DNA from: Mesotaenium endlicherianum
Taxonomy: Eukaryota > Streptophyta > Zygnematophyceae > Zygnematales > Mesotaeniaceae
Reading direction: 5' to 3'
Assembly (NCBI GenBank): GCA_009602735.1
Contig: WELA01006381.1
Coordinates: 124,001 to 188,000, forward strand
Length of the DNA: 64,000 bases
In this document: positions 22,310 to 33,938 of the stretch, piece by piece
Layout: each line of letters starts with the position of its first letter
Position numbering within the stretch: position 1 is the stretch's first letter
Program-made: the position numbers and the translations under genes
Notes under the pieces: generated by a model
The model's input: only the letters and a program-made list of their open reading frames with translations
Told to the model about the DNA's origin: nothing
Database searches by the model: none

Positions 22310-22930
22310 ACTTCAGTTTGTAATTGTCTTCCGACAATAACCTTCCACGAGCTCATCATCGATGTAGCATCGAATAGAGGAGAGCCCTGCCAACTCCTTA
22401 ACCACGACCCGCTGGAAGGTGGCAAAAGCGTTGTTCAAGCAAAAGGACATAACTTTCCACTCGTAAAGACGCTGCGACCCCCTAAAAGCCATCTTGTGCT
22501 GGTCCTTCTCCACGACGAGTATCTAGTTGAAGCCGTGCCTCAAATCCAACACCGAGAACCAAGTACAAGCGCCGATGTCGTCAAAGATCTCATCATGGGT
22601 CGGCATAGGATATTTGTCCTGCTTAGTGACCTCGTTAAGCTTATGATAGTCATCGCACATCCTCTTCTTAGACCCTGAGGCGTCCTTCTTAGCTGGCATG
22701 ACTGTGGGCGCAGCGTAGGTGGAGGCAAACTCACAAATGAGTTGACACTCCTCTAGCTTGCCTGTCTGCGTGCTGATCAGGTCATCTTCAAAGCGACTGT
22801 AGCGGTAGCGCTTATGGACGATGGGCACATCAATCTTGAGGGGAATCCTCATAGGGTCGCCTGTGTAGCGTATAAGATTGTGCAGGCCGCAGGCAAAGAT
22901 GGCACTGCGCCGTGCATTTAGCAATGTCGT
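22310..22930 (-). mobile_element. Reverse transcriptase part of copy A
   Basis: The minus-strand translation gives IRYTGDPMRIPL, RYRYSRFEDDLIS, YAAPTVMPAKKDASG, DKYPMPTHDEIFDDIGACTW and FSVLDLRHGFN. These match the RT of copy B nearly residue for residue. The palm continues into LNNAFATFQRV and CYIDDELV. It is broken. Confidence 0.88.
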
Positions 22931-23419
22931 CAGCTAAGCAGCCTGTGCCTCAGTGAGAGTCCTCCCCAGCTTCCAGGTAGGGGCAGCTGGTGGTGGACCC
23001 TGTGCTGCAGTTGGCGCCTCCTGCCCTGCTCCTCGCGTGGTGTGTGGGGCTGCAGCCGTCACTTGCCGCGTAGGTGGCTACAATCGGCTTGCCACGGGTG
23101 CTGCTGCCAGCTGGTTTGCACCACCTGTCTGAGGTCGAGAGCGTGGGAAACGAAATGACGAGCAAAACTCATTGGGTCGCTGTGAGGCCTCCTCCCTCCT
23201 CCTTCCCCTCCCAAGCAAACCAGAACTAGGACTAAGACGCGGCGAAGGCGGCCGCAAGGGGGCCTGGGGAGCAGGTCCCTTGTGCTGGGAATGCCAGGTC
23301 ATACCAGGTGGGGCGCAGCCGTCGTTTGATTTGCGGACCATAGCGTCGTAGGACTCGTCCATCTCAGGGTGACGGGCCTGAGCGTAGAGGAGAGTCAGGG
23401 CCTGCGTCTGCAAGAGAAT

Positions 23420-24390
23420 CCATGTCAAGACGTTGGCATCAATAGCCATTAAAGTCCAGGACACGGACGTGGTTGACCTCGGTGATGTCATCCACCTGCG
23501 TGAGGTGCGGAGAGAAGCCCATTGCACGCTCCATCTCCACGACACGAGGCCGTTGGTACATGCCGGTCTTGAGGTCAATGATCATGCCGCGCTGGTCCCT
23601 CACGTAGGCCGCGCTGTCGTAGCGACTCACAAATGATGGAAGCGCCCTCGTGACATCGTGGAGGACCTCACACTGGGCCTGCGAAGGATGCGGACGTATG
23701 ACCACCCGCTGGGCCAGGCGCGCCACATCAAAGATGGAGTTGACGTTGCGCGCGTGGCGCAGATGTGAGGTCGCCAAAGCCTTGAGCGTGACTGGCATGG
23801 CCAGGTTGGTGAAGTAGGCACGCACGCGGTGCGCGAAGGAGCCAATCTGGACAGCGTCGATGACCACCTCACGGCCGACGTAGCTAGTGTTGAGCTTGAA
23901 GTCAGCGGTCATGTTGGGTCGAGAATCGTGGCGGACCGCCACGTTCTTCAAAACTCAAGCGAGCGTGAGCGGCGGCTAGCGGTCCTCAACCATGCAGATG
24001 CCAGAACAAAGCCGTACGCGGGTCACCAAGTGCGCCTTCTTAACCAGCAATGGGAAATCCCTGGTACTCCCAGCCAGCAATGATGAGGTCGATGGGCCCA
24101 AGTTGTGTGATGTGCTCGACGGTGATGTCGCGGATGTCCACAGGCCAGTTGATCTGGGCACGTCATAATGAATGCGCAGGGAAGAGGTCAGGGAGACGCT
24201 CGTGGCACAAGGCCATCTGTCGGCGGGCTACCTGCTGCACCTCGACATCAAGGTCCACGTAGACGTATCGATGCATGGAAATGCCTGCCAACAAGCGGCC
24301 AGCAGCCCTGTGGCAATGCCAACGAAGAGCTCGACAAGGGCAATGCTGCCGAGACGCTCGTTGAGCTGGTTGATGTAGATAGGCGTAGGT
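23420..24390 (-). mobile_element. Dnmt3-like cytosine-5 DNA methyltransferase of copy A
   Basis: Motifs appear in canonical order along the minus strand: a motif-I-like LFVGIATG (about 24320), a motif-II-like YVYVDLDV (about 24260), a motif-VIII-like AHRVRAYFTNL (about 23835), motif-IX-like VEMERAMGF (about 23505) and a decayed motif X. The strings GIATG, AHR-x-R-xx-F-x-N-L and M-E-R-xx-G-F are close to those of Dnmt3 enzymes. The non-permuted order argues against plant DRM, whose motifs are circularly permuted. Such enzymes transfer methyl from S-adenosylmethionine to C5 of cytosine. It lies directly upstream of reverse transcriptase. It is a broken copy. Confidence 0.8.
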
Positions 24391-24960
24391 TGGGGTCAAC
24401 AGTCCATAGCAAGATCGTCTGCGTGCACGGGAGGAGGATAGGAGCGGAGTACATTGTGCTGATCGGGCGCCTTGCAAAGGGCCGCCACAGCGAGCTCGGC
24501 GTAGTCATGGGTAAGCCTGGGATACAATCCACCAGCGGCTGCATGCGGGCCGTGCGTGCATGCGCCTGATAAGTGCGCCAGCGAGCACGCGCGTCTTGCA
24601 AGGCCTCCTTGGGAATTGGTTGGGCCATTGCCTGCGAACGCACTACAGCTGCCACCTGTCTCTCGCCCCTGCGGTCGGCGTGGAGTGAAGCGGCGTGGGC
24701 CAGCTGCTCCATGGCTGTATGCTGGGGCAGATGGGGATGCGGGTCAAAGTACGCGCGCTGACGCTTGCGAATGTATGACTCTGAGGGAATGGTGCAGACG
24801 GAGCGCTCGTCCCGGTCAACCACCGGCCGAGGTCAAACGAGCTAATGTGGAGCCAACTAGACTCGCGGACGCAGCTGAACGTGCGATGCCAGCTGAACGA
24901 GCTCCTGATGCCGGTGCTGCATGATGTCTGCGCGTATGGCTATAGTATAGGGATGACGGT

Positions 24961-26100
24961 CGCGGGGCCGGCTAGTGGTGCGGGCCACCTTCTGAGGAGG
25001 TGACCCAGACAATTTATGGCCTGCTATGTGGCTGCGCAAGACGGCGGCAGGCCAGCTGGGCAAAGTCTGGTACAACGCGTGAGCTGCAGTGGTAGATGAA
25101 GACTGCGCGTCGTCGTCGCCGGTGCAGAGATCGCGCGGGTTGCCGAAAGGCGGTGTGACTCAGCGAGGGCGCGTCTTGCGAAGAGGAGTGGTCTCTCGCT
25201 CCTCGCAAAGAGGAGTAATCTCCCGAGCGCTCCTGTACGTGTTGCGCAAAGGCGTGACCTCGCAATGATGTGTCAATGATAAATTTACGTTGCTTTGTGC
25301 ATTCCATGTACTCTATGTTTGCAACTTATGAACAAGCTTTGAGGGATCGTTAATGGCCTTGCACATGGACTTCTCTACATGACACGCTTAGTCTTGAAGA
25401 ACCATTCAACAACTTGGGAAGCGTACTACAACCTTCTACAAACACTTGATACGAGCATAATGTCCCAAGAAAAAGGTTCGCCAAAATTGTGCAGCCCAAT
25501 TTTTGATGGTCACTATGTGAGAAGTTGACTTCCTGCATAATATTGTTACACTAAAATCTTTAAGTATTTGAAAAGAGACGTACAAGAATGACAAAGATAT
25601 ACACGTGTACTCAAAATGCTCTTCAGTTGCATACATTTGCCAAGGTGAGGCTCTAAGTGCTTCAATTTGCTAGGCAAGGTAGTATTATTTAAAGTACTAT
25701 TGTTAAAAACAGCCCGCACTTGCTTGTGCAAGAGGCAGTCATCACATTAACATTGCACAAATATTGAGTGTGCTTGTACATGAGTGTCATCATTCATGTC
25801 CTCTTGCGACTCCAACACCCCTCTCGCCAAATTTCAATTGAGGTCTTTGCTATGAATCATCCACGTTGATGAAGATCGATTGTTTTTCTTTGTAGGGATG
25901 TGCAGAGATAATGAAGGTTTGCGGCATGAAAGGTCGCAAACCAAGGTATGGCAAGTGTTCAAACTTGATCAATTTCACACGTGCCGTGTTTCATCGACAA
26001 ATGAAATCCTCGTAAACTCTTTTTTCTGCAAAAAGTGTTCATTGCAGCAAGAAGTAGATGCTGCACTTAGGCGCGTAGACATTGCATGCCAAGAAAACAC
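24961..26100. other. No recognised gene
   Basis: The first 300 bases may be the 5' continuation of copy A: they are GC-rich, with imperfect repeats of AAGAGGAGT-type sequence at 25180-25215. From about 25300 the DNA turns AT-rich and carries no recognisable coding sequence, RNA gene or repeat. The frame at 25880-26143 is short and unrecognised. The start of the DIRS-like element probably lies at the right end of this interval, but no terminal repeat was found. Confidence 0.45.
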
Positions 26101-26169
26101 AATCTACGTCGGGCATACAGAATCCTTTGATAGAATATCATAAATCCACAACCACTAGAGACGCGAACA

Positions 26170-27110
26170 TGTTTGCACAGTTGCGAACAATGACCGAGAG
26201 AGGAGAGAAGAGCCAGGAAGGCCCGAGGGGGCTAAAAAATAATGGCAAGCAGCTCAATGGAGAGCAGCTTAACTCAAATGGTAAGCCTAATGCAGCAACC
26301 CAACTAACTTCGATTGAGCTCGCTAGGTTACATGCAGAGTTCCTTAGCGAGTACGAGAGCGAACAGGCAAAGCTAATCAAGGCTAGCTCGGCTGAGCTCA
26401 AGGCTGCGCAGCAAGCTGCTGCACTTCAAATGGCCAAGCTACAAGAAGCCGTGAGCAAATTAGCGCAAACCAAGGTAGAGCGTGCTCACGAGGAGGAGGA
26501 AGCAGGGGCGGACATCCTGCAGCAGCTGAAGAGGCTCAAGAGAAAGAGTGATATTGCGAGTGTGGGCAAGTTGTCAGAGGGCAACCTTGCTCAAATGAAG
26601 GTGACGAACGACCTCGCGAAGCTGTGCCACAACGCTCAAGACGCGTTGGACAAGGAAGACATTCAAGCGGCCCAAAGTGCGCTCGATGGCGGTTTGTGCT
26701 TGATAACTTTTCGGGAAAAGCAAATTATTTTTGCGGACATGCATAGCTGGCTTGTAATTAATAAGGTGCTCCAGTCTATGCAAATTGGGAAAATAGGCTT
26801 TAGAAGCAAGTTGCAAAGAGTAAGGATAAAGAGGAGGAGAGGGAAGTTGACTTTAGTAGTCGCAAACCCCGGGCCAACCAGTATGCGTATAAGGCTAACC
26901 CCTAGGATGTTCGAAATAACTTGATTTGCTGAGATTGCCATATGGTAGGTCACACATCTCGGTTTTGACCTACGGGTGCACCTAACGGCCCAGGGCCCCA
27001 CCAGAGGCAGCCCTTGCTAGCACCTGCCCAGGTAGTAGACTTCCAGGGGCCTTATGTGTCGCCTCAGGGGCCTTATGATCAACCCCGGCGTTCAGAATTT
27101 GGTTGTTTGA
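26170..27110 (+). mobile_element. gag-like frame of the DIRS-like element
   Basis: The frame opens MFAQLRTMTER and contains a long alanine/glutamine-rich coiled coil (AELKAAQQAAALQMAKLQEAV), a charged LKRLKRKSD segment, and a basic region. The stretch REKQIIFADMHSW resembles the R-x-K-x-I-x-x-A-D-x-x-x-W signature common in DIRS ORF1. A C-x2-C-x4-H zinc-knuckle-like segment (about 26926-26970) and a glycine/proline-rich tail follow. It would coat element RNA. It is broken. Confidence 0.6.
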
Positions 27111-27208
27111 GCTAATTAGCTATACATTGTTATTCAGGCCTTGGTCTTCATGGACATTTTTAAAATCATATTATTTTGTTGGTGAATTGTTGCTGAATTT
27201 TGTTGGCC

Positions 27209-27901
27209 TGAAAGGGGGAGGGGTACGGGGAGTGCGCCCATACACACTCACGCACCCTCCCCGCGAGTGAAATCGTGTATGAGGATAATTTCTAGTTGCA
27301 CACATAAGGTGGAGTGGCCTGGTGGTGTGCCACCCTTGCAAGAGTAAGAGGGCTACATGAGAGAGGAGTAGAAAAGAACTACCTTGATTTAGGAAAAGTC
27401 GTACAAGATAAAATAAGATTCCGTCTATTTCTTTGTGCTTCCTATTTATGCTTCAATCCTAAGTGTCCTCTCTAGCAAAGGACCTCCAGTACCTTCCATT
27501 ATGGCACCTTCCATGTTGGTGACGTTGCCTTTTTAGACAAGCTAGCACACTCACACACACACATTCACACTCTATAATATTCTTCTACACAATCCACTAA
27601 CTCCTCACGGACTTTCTAATTTCCACGTTCACCTTGCCACTCTTCGTGATCGTATGTAGTGTTTGAAACCATTGTGATTCAGTGTCCTAGTCTCCAGAAT
27701 GCAGTCGAAATATTTGTCTCTGGACACGTCCTTGTCACTATATTGAATCTGTGACTTTAAATTCACAAAACAAAATCCCATGAGGTATAATTTTATCAAT
27801 ACTTATCAAAATTACTTGAACAAAACACCAAAATTCATTTAAAATCACACTCTGCATATAAAATGCTAGAAAAATGCGAAGTCCACTCTCATAACCTTAC
27901 A
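27209..27901 (-). repeat. Solo LTR of the young LTR-element family
   Basis: This 693-bp sequence aligns end to end with the LTRs at 7117 and 11083 (TGAAAGGGGGAGGGG...CATAACCTTACA). It is flanked by the perfect 5-bp duplication TGGCC (27204-27208 and 27902-27906). No interior is present, so it is the product of LTR-LTR recombination. It has diverged clearly from the young element and is older. Confidence 0.95.
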
Positions 27902-27906
27902 TGGCC

Positions 27907-29100
27907 ACTTAGGCCCCCTGAAAGTTCTAAATTATGGTTATTAATTTGTTGGTAAATTTTTGAGTTATTTTGTTGTTGGCCACCTAGGCCCCTGGATTGT
28001 TGGTTGCCCATGCTCACGTCGATTGAGCATAATTATGTGGATGTAGGTTGTTGTTTATTAGGCCTAAGGCTCCACAAAATTACAATTTATAGCTATTGTT
28101 TCTATTGGTTTGGGTGTTTGTTGTTGACTTGGTCCTTGTTGTTGCTTTGCTTACATGAAAACTTCGTACCATGCTTTGTTGTTGAATTTAATTTGCATTG
28201 CGCTAGTTTGCTTTAATGGCATATTAATATGTGGATGATGCGTGTCCCTCACATCAAGGGATGTACGCCGCACATACGGATGTGCACTTAGATGGAGGAA
28301 AGCCCCTGCAGGCCACCTAGGCGCTGGCAGGCCGGGCACAGATGGGACCGCTCTCATTGGGCATTGGCTTTGTTGCTGGTGTGTTTGGTGTGTTTCTCCT
28401 CGCGCATTGGCGCGTTGTGTGTACGGTTGCTATCGGCAAAAGAACCGCCGGCGGCTGGCAGGGGAATTACCAAATGTCGAACTCACGTGCACTGACGTGA
28501 GTATGCATGTGAGGTTCTTGCAAGCCACCTAAACACTGGCAGTGGGAGGACGGGTGGGGGCACTTCTATTGATTTGGATTATCGCACACTGAGGTGCTGC
28601 ATTGAATTGTCGCAAGGGTGCATGCATGTGCCATACAAGCTTGGTTGCCAGCGCATGCACAGCATACTCATTAGCTGTTATTGCGAAGCATGGTATTGGA
28701 GGGTTGTCAATCTTGACAAGTGAGGTGCAGCGAGGCCAAGCCCAACATCGGTTATGCTATATGAAGCTTTGGGTCATAGGTAACTTTGTAAGCGACGAGA
28801 AGGACTTTGAACACAAACTCTAGATGTTCTTAGGACGGAAGAAAGAGGGAAGTGCAATTTGACAGCACCGCCTCAAAGGTACCACCGCAAGCAATCGTGG
28901 TTGCAGGAAATTTGGAAGCAAACGTTGCTTGGTGGAAACGGTGTACGTCTTCGTTAGTCCTATCTATTATTGAGAGCAGCTACAAGTCAATATGGGATAC
29001 GCATGCTGCGCCTAAGTACTATCAACGCAATCACAAAGGTGTGAAGAAACATAGACAATTTGCCCGCGAGGCAGTGGAGGAGCCAGTAGCCTCTAAGGTT
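27907..29100 (+). other. Degenerate interior of the DIRS-like element
   Basis: This 1.2-kb stretch joins the gag-like and RT parts. No domain can be named. It includes T-rich sequence, a GGCCACCTAGGCCCC string similar to one before the solo LTR, and a short frame (28852-29112) whose position just upstream of RT suggests polyprotein linker. Several short frames here are probably decayed coding sequence. Confidence 0.4.
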
Positions 29101-29109
29101 GCCAGAGAA

Positions 29110-29948
29110 TGAACCCTTCCCGATTTGTTGCACTGCATATGCTCATTGAATATTTTCAAGGGGAAAAAGTTAAGGTTGCTCCACGACCTGCACCACGTGA
29201 ACAAAACTTTGCAAATATTGAAATTCAAGTAAAGAGGGCTAGATAAGCTAGTTGATGTTGTGCAGGTAGACGACTTCGTGTTCATCATTGACCTCAAATC
29301 TGGCTATCATCACATCAAGGTGCACAAAGATGCACATACGTTCTTCGGAATGAGCTCAATTAGAAAATCTTTACTTTCACCTGTCTCCTATTCGGGCTTG
29401 CGAACGCTCTGTACGTGTTCTCAAGGGTGGTGAAGGAGTTATTAGGAAGGTAAAGACAGATGAGAATAAGAGTCTTAGCTTATCGGGACGATATTTTGGT
29501 GAGCTGTCCAAGTGAGGAAGTCCATGCGCAAACAGGACGGCTGATGTTAGCAGAACTTGCACTAGCAGGATTTGGGGTGAACATGCAAAAGGCAACCCTT
29601 ACGTGTTCAAAAACCACCCAGTTCTTGGGTGTCGTGATAGATACTCGTAGACTGTGGGTGCACCCTGGCAAGACGCGCAAGGAAAGCTCCTGAGAACGCT
29701 CCTTTACGTTTGAGAGATGGCTCGCAAGACCAATAGCGTGCACATTAGAACGATAGCATCCTTCAAAGGCCAGCTTATTTCCATGAAGGCGGCTTTTGGG
29801 GCCATCGCGGACATGTACACCCACCACATGTACAACGTTATCAGACAGGAGTTTACCTGGAATGATGTGGTCCCCATGACGGAAGGGCTGCTCCACGAGC
29901 TTGTTTTTTGGGAGGAGCACTTTGATCATTCATATCATTGTTTTAGAA
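29110..29948 (+). mobile_element. Reverse transcriptase of the DIRS-like element
   Basis: Translated segments show DDFVFIIDLKSGYHHIKVH, then VLAYRDDILV with a catalytic D-D pair (about 29470), GFGVNMQKATL and TQFLGVVIDTRRLWVHPGK. The G-x-x-V-N-x-x-K followed by FLG-x-x-ID-T pattern is characteristic of DIRS/Ngaro RT rather than Ty3/gypsy. A connecting domain (FKGQLISMKAAFGAIADMY, ELVFWEEHF) leads towards RNase H. The hAT insertion begins immediately after. It is broken. Confidence 0.78.
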
Positions 29949-30614
29949 TCCGGATACGGCGTACATGTGTGGACATACAGTCCATACGTACCGTACGCGA
30001 TCGACCATATAATTCGGTGAAATTCGCGTAAACACGCGACTGTCGGTCTATTAGACTGGAGAGTTTCCAAGCGAGCGAAATTGTGTGAGTATGACACGCT
30101 AAGTCCAGCGATCAAACTTTTCACATTGAAAACCGTGATTGCTGATTCTCACCTACATACGTGTTTTCATAGCCGGCTTTCCATTGTGGCATGCTACGCT
30201 TTGACGACCGATCTTGATCCTGTATTACCACACCACATCTCAGCCGCCCCTAACTCTTTTTGAACAACCACAAAATCAAGAAGTCAGCGGAAAGACACTT
30301 CTCGCTTTCTGCAACATCTCTCATTTCTCGCTCGTTGCTAAATGTTTTGTGTGTGCTTGATATTTTGTAGTTCTTCTTTACACCATTGATATACATATCT
30401 TCTTGCCTTATCTTGTTCATGATCAACCAAGATGTCTAGGTTGGCAATACGCAGACCATAGGTTGGATTGCCTCTGCCGACTGCGTTTGCTTCACTTTGG
30501 TAAGCTCTGTCAACCGAGGTGCTTGTGTGTGTAATGTTAGGAAGTTATATAGCTCTGCTACGTTGGCTGACTCTACTATAAGACACCATTAAGTACATTC
30601 CTTTTAGCTCCCTT

Positions 30615-32900
30615 ATGGCAGACACGGATTTAGATGACTCTCCATCTGCTTCACTCGGTGAAGAACCTGATTGTGAGCTTGCCACACCTTGCAGCTCTTC
30701 TCGACTCACATCTGCTGACAAAGGGAAGCGTCGGGCCGACAATGTACAGCCTTTGGAGCATGACTATGTCAATAAGGTAGACAAAGCTGACTCTGCTGGT
30801 GGAGCGATTACTAATGACTGTAAGTATTGCGGCCGTAAGAATCGTGGTGGTGTATACAGGATTAGGTATCACTTGGATGGGGTTCCTAGGCAAGGAGTGT
30901 CGGGATGTCCGAAGGTTCTCGAGAATGTGCAACCTTTTTTTGCCGCACGTTGCATTGATGATGATAGAAGTAGATCCTTCAAGGTACCTCTTGCTCAGCA
31001 AAAGCTCCAGCAAAAGTATGCACGCCATGAGAGAACTATAGAGGCTTTGGAAATTGAGGAAGAAATGAAGAAGAGCGGGAACGTGTTCCCCTCCTCTTAT
31101 CTAGAGGATCTGCCAGAGGTAGAAGTTTCACTAGGCAATCCGATAATTCTGAGGCTTGGAAGCCTGGAGTGCGAGACCTAGCAGACCAGGCAATTACCAA
31201 GTGGTTTTATGCAAATGGAATATCATTCAACGCTGCCAATTTTGCTTCTTACGGTCTTGGGATTGACTGCATCTCACGAGTTGGAGATAACTACAGTGGT
31301 CCTCAGGTGCATCATTTAAGGACTAAGCTTCTAGACCAAGAAGTTGCTGGTTGTGAAATTCAGCTTTGCCACTTTATGGAGAAGTTGAAAGTCACAGGAA
31401 GTGTCGTGTGCTCTAATGGCTGGTATGTATGTTACAAACCCTTCTCTCCCACCATCTATTATCCTTCTGACAGTTTCTGATTATGTTGTATTTTGTTATT
31501 GCTGCTGCATAAAATCTGAGCTCGTGCATGTTTGAGGTTTGGTTGAGGAATGTTCTTAGGTGTCTATCCTAGGTGTATGCAGGTACTTAGAGGACCTGTT
31601 GGTGTGCATGTTTATCCTCTTACTGCAAGTGCTCATGTGTACACACTTGCTGTAGTTACTGTCTTTCTTGTTATTTTTGTGCCCTATGTCTTTGCAGCTA
31701 CTGAGAGGACCTGTTGGTACTCTTTGCTTGTTATTTTTTTGCAATTGCTCATGTGGATACAGTTGCTTTATATGGCGTGGTTCTTTCTCATTTCACCAGC
31801 TGCTATATTTCGCACACTTGTTTGTTTTGCATACTGTGTTGAGTACCTGTTCATTTTCATGTCAACGATGAGAGCACTTTTCTACATACACATTCTGAAG
31901 AATATTACAATCTGCAAGGGTGTTAGGTCCTGGCAGCTACTCGTTCTTGTGCCTGCTACACCTGCTATACCTGCTATACCACTCTATGTGAGTTATTTGT
32001 CATGTGTGTGCTATACTATTAACATGTGCAAGTGTTATGTTTGTGTCTTATATGCTTAGTATCAGGTCCGACATCACAATAAGGCCTATCATCAACTTCA
32101 TTGCGGTGACACCAATGGGTGAAAAGATGGTGAAAGCAATGAACTGTGACGGTAAATTTTAAAGTGGTAAAAGTGGCAAGTTCATTGCTTCTTGCTTTCA
32201 CGAGGTTATAACTTAGATTGGAGCGGAGCATGTCCTCATGATATGCACTGACTCTGCAAGAGCACGCAAGAATGCAGGTAAGACATTTGCTACCCGTCTC
32301 TTTCTACGTGTTTCCGGCATGCCTGCGTGCCATTGCTAGCCTGATCTTTTAATGTTTATTCATTATTGTTGCCACTCTCAAATGAAGCACTTTGTTCTAC
32401 AGGTGCTATTATGCTGGCTATTTTATGAGCCTGCTACTCAGCGACTTATTTTGTTAGGTAGCCAATTTCATATTGGGTTCACAAAGTTGCTTACTTGCTT
32501 GTTTGCTTGTGAGGCACCTCCTTCATAGTTGCTAGTATTGCTGTAATTGCTTAGGGCAAGTGCTGCTTAGGCTGCCGCTTCTTATGCTGCTTAGGTTGCT
32601 CATTTGGTGTTGGTTTCATGGAGCTGCTGCTGCTTGCAAGCAGCTTATAAGTTGCTCATAAGTTGCTTATAGAGTATATGTAAAGCATAGATAGTTTTAT
32701 ATTTATCATCGTTGAACACTCGCATATGTCATGCTACTCTCGCGTACCCTACCTGATTGGACCCCTTTATCATGTGCAACTATAGGTGCCATCATTGAGG
32801 CTAAGCACCCTCACATAACATGGAGAGCGTGTGCCGCACATGGTCTAGACCTCATGTTGGAGGCCATTGTGAAGGTGGATTGGGTTAAAGACTTGTGAAG
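30615..32900 (+). pseudogene. hAT transposase, BED zinc finger and DUF659 part
   Basis: This is the N-terminal part of a plant-type hAT transposase. The first block (30615 to 31422) encodes a serine-rich leader, a BED-type finger (C-K-Y-C...H-L...C-P-K-V, residues about 69-101), a glutamate-rich linker, then DQAITKWFYANGISFN and VVCSNGW of DUF659. A frame change near 31140 separates BED from DUF659. Apparent introns 31423-32065 and 32278-32785 have GT-AG borders, and exons 32066-32277 (DITIRPIINFIAV, CTDSARARNAG) and 32786-32900 (AKHPHITWRACAAHGLDLML) continue the RNase H-like fold. Stops occur in the second exon. The protein would bind and cut transposon ends; this copy is a pseudogene. Confidence 0.82.
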
Positions 32901-33122
32901 GTACATACTTATCCTCTTTCCCATGTAGTATGCGGCGGAATATTATGAGCGAGTGCACGTTGTGTCCAATGTGGTGTCCTATTTTTTCTATTGTTGGCTC
33001 TATTAGTATCGTATTCTTGTATAATGAGGTTGTTTTCTAACCTCCTTCTAGAGTCTGCTTAGTTTTATGCTGCTGCTTGTTTAATGCTCTGGATTGTAGG
33101 AGGTTGCTTTATACTAAATAGA

Positions 33123-33831
33123 TGAAATGAATCGACTTACCAAATAGGCGATTAACAATTAATAAAGATCTTCATATCAGCAAGTAATCTTTATGGTATT
33201 TTCCGTTAACTGGTTAAACGGCAAAGGACAATACACTAGCAGTGAATAATTCTCGTAAGTCAAATGCGAGTAAACTAGCATCAATAATGCAAATCAGTAA
33301 ACTCATACATAAGCAAGGTTAGAAGACAGTGCGTATCAATGGCTTTTTGCCTTGGATTCAGATCTCTCTCAGTAAGCTGTACAAGAGAGTTGGCCTCGTT
33401 TCCGAATGCCGAACTCGAGAGCAATGCCTAGCATATGTACATGGAATGAGTTTACTGTTCAACGGCCAGTGCGATGGCACCGCCTACCCGGGAGTTAACC
33501 ACGTTGGTAGGACCTCGGTTAACCAAATCCACCGCCATCTCCCATCATCCCAAATAGCCATCCACCATAGGGATGTCAGCTGGCCATTCATCTAGCATAT
33601 CGTACTTAGATGCATATCAAGGCAGTTCGCTGCTACCGAGTACGGAAGTCAGCTGGCTGTCAAAGAATGTATCAGGGAGCTGACTTAAATGGACTTCAAC
33701 CTGCTGCTTCCGGCTGAGTCATTAAACTGGTATTAAATATTAAGTCCAGTAACTAGTGTTCAGCAGGCTGAACTAAATTAACTATTATATTTAAATGAAT
33801 ATTATATCTACTAATATACTGATTCATTACA
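33123..33831 (-). repeat. 3' LTR of chromovirus E
   Basis: The 709-bp repeat runs TGAAATGAATCGACTTACC to ATACTGATTCATTACA on the + strand. The adjacent ATCCCTCCGACTTAA is the purine-rich tract when read on the minus strand. Family members recur at 38994, 41598 and 56451. Confidence 0.93.
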
Positions 33832-33938
33832 ATCCCTCCGACTTAACTCGTTGTCGCCTCGACAACATTAAACTGCAAAGCTTTAAATAAAGGAATTGAA
33901 CCTGCCTCCCCTACTGACTGCCTTTTCAGCCTGTCACC

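Larger units (their letters stand above)
22310..24960 (-). mobile_element. Methyltransferase-bearing gypsy element, partial copy A
   Basis: This is a minus-strand partial copy of the same family as 58527-64000. In element order it has a charged leader (about 24960-24400), a cytosine-5 DNA methyltransferase (about 24390-23420), a proline-rich linker (about 23400-22930) and the N-terminal two-thirds of a Ty3/gypsy reverse transcriptase (about 22930-22310). The left end stops within RT, where the sequence joins unrelated DNA. No LTR is seen. The copy is broken with several breaks and diverged from copy B, so it is old. Long frames on the + strand here are shadows. Confidence 0.85.

Noticed and set aside
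22121-22678. Plus-strand frame of 185 codons
   Set aside because: It is the antisense shadow of the RT of copy A.
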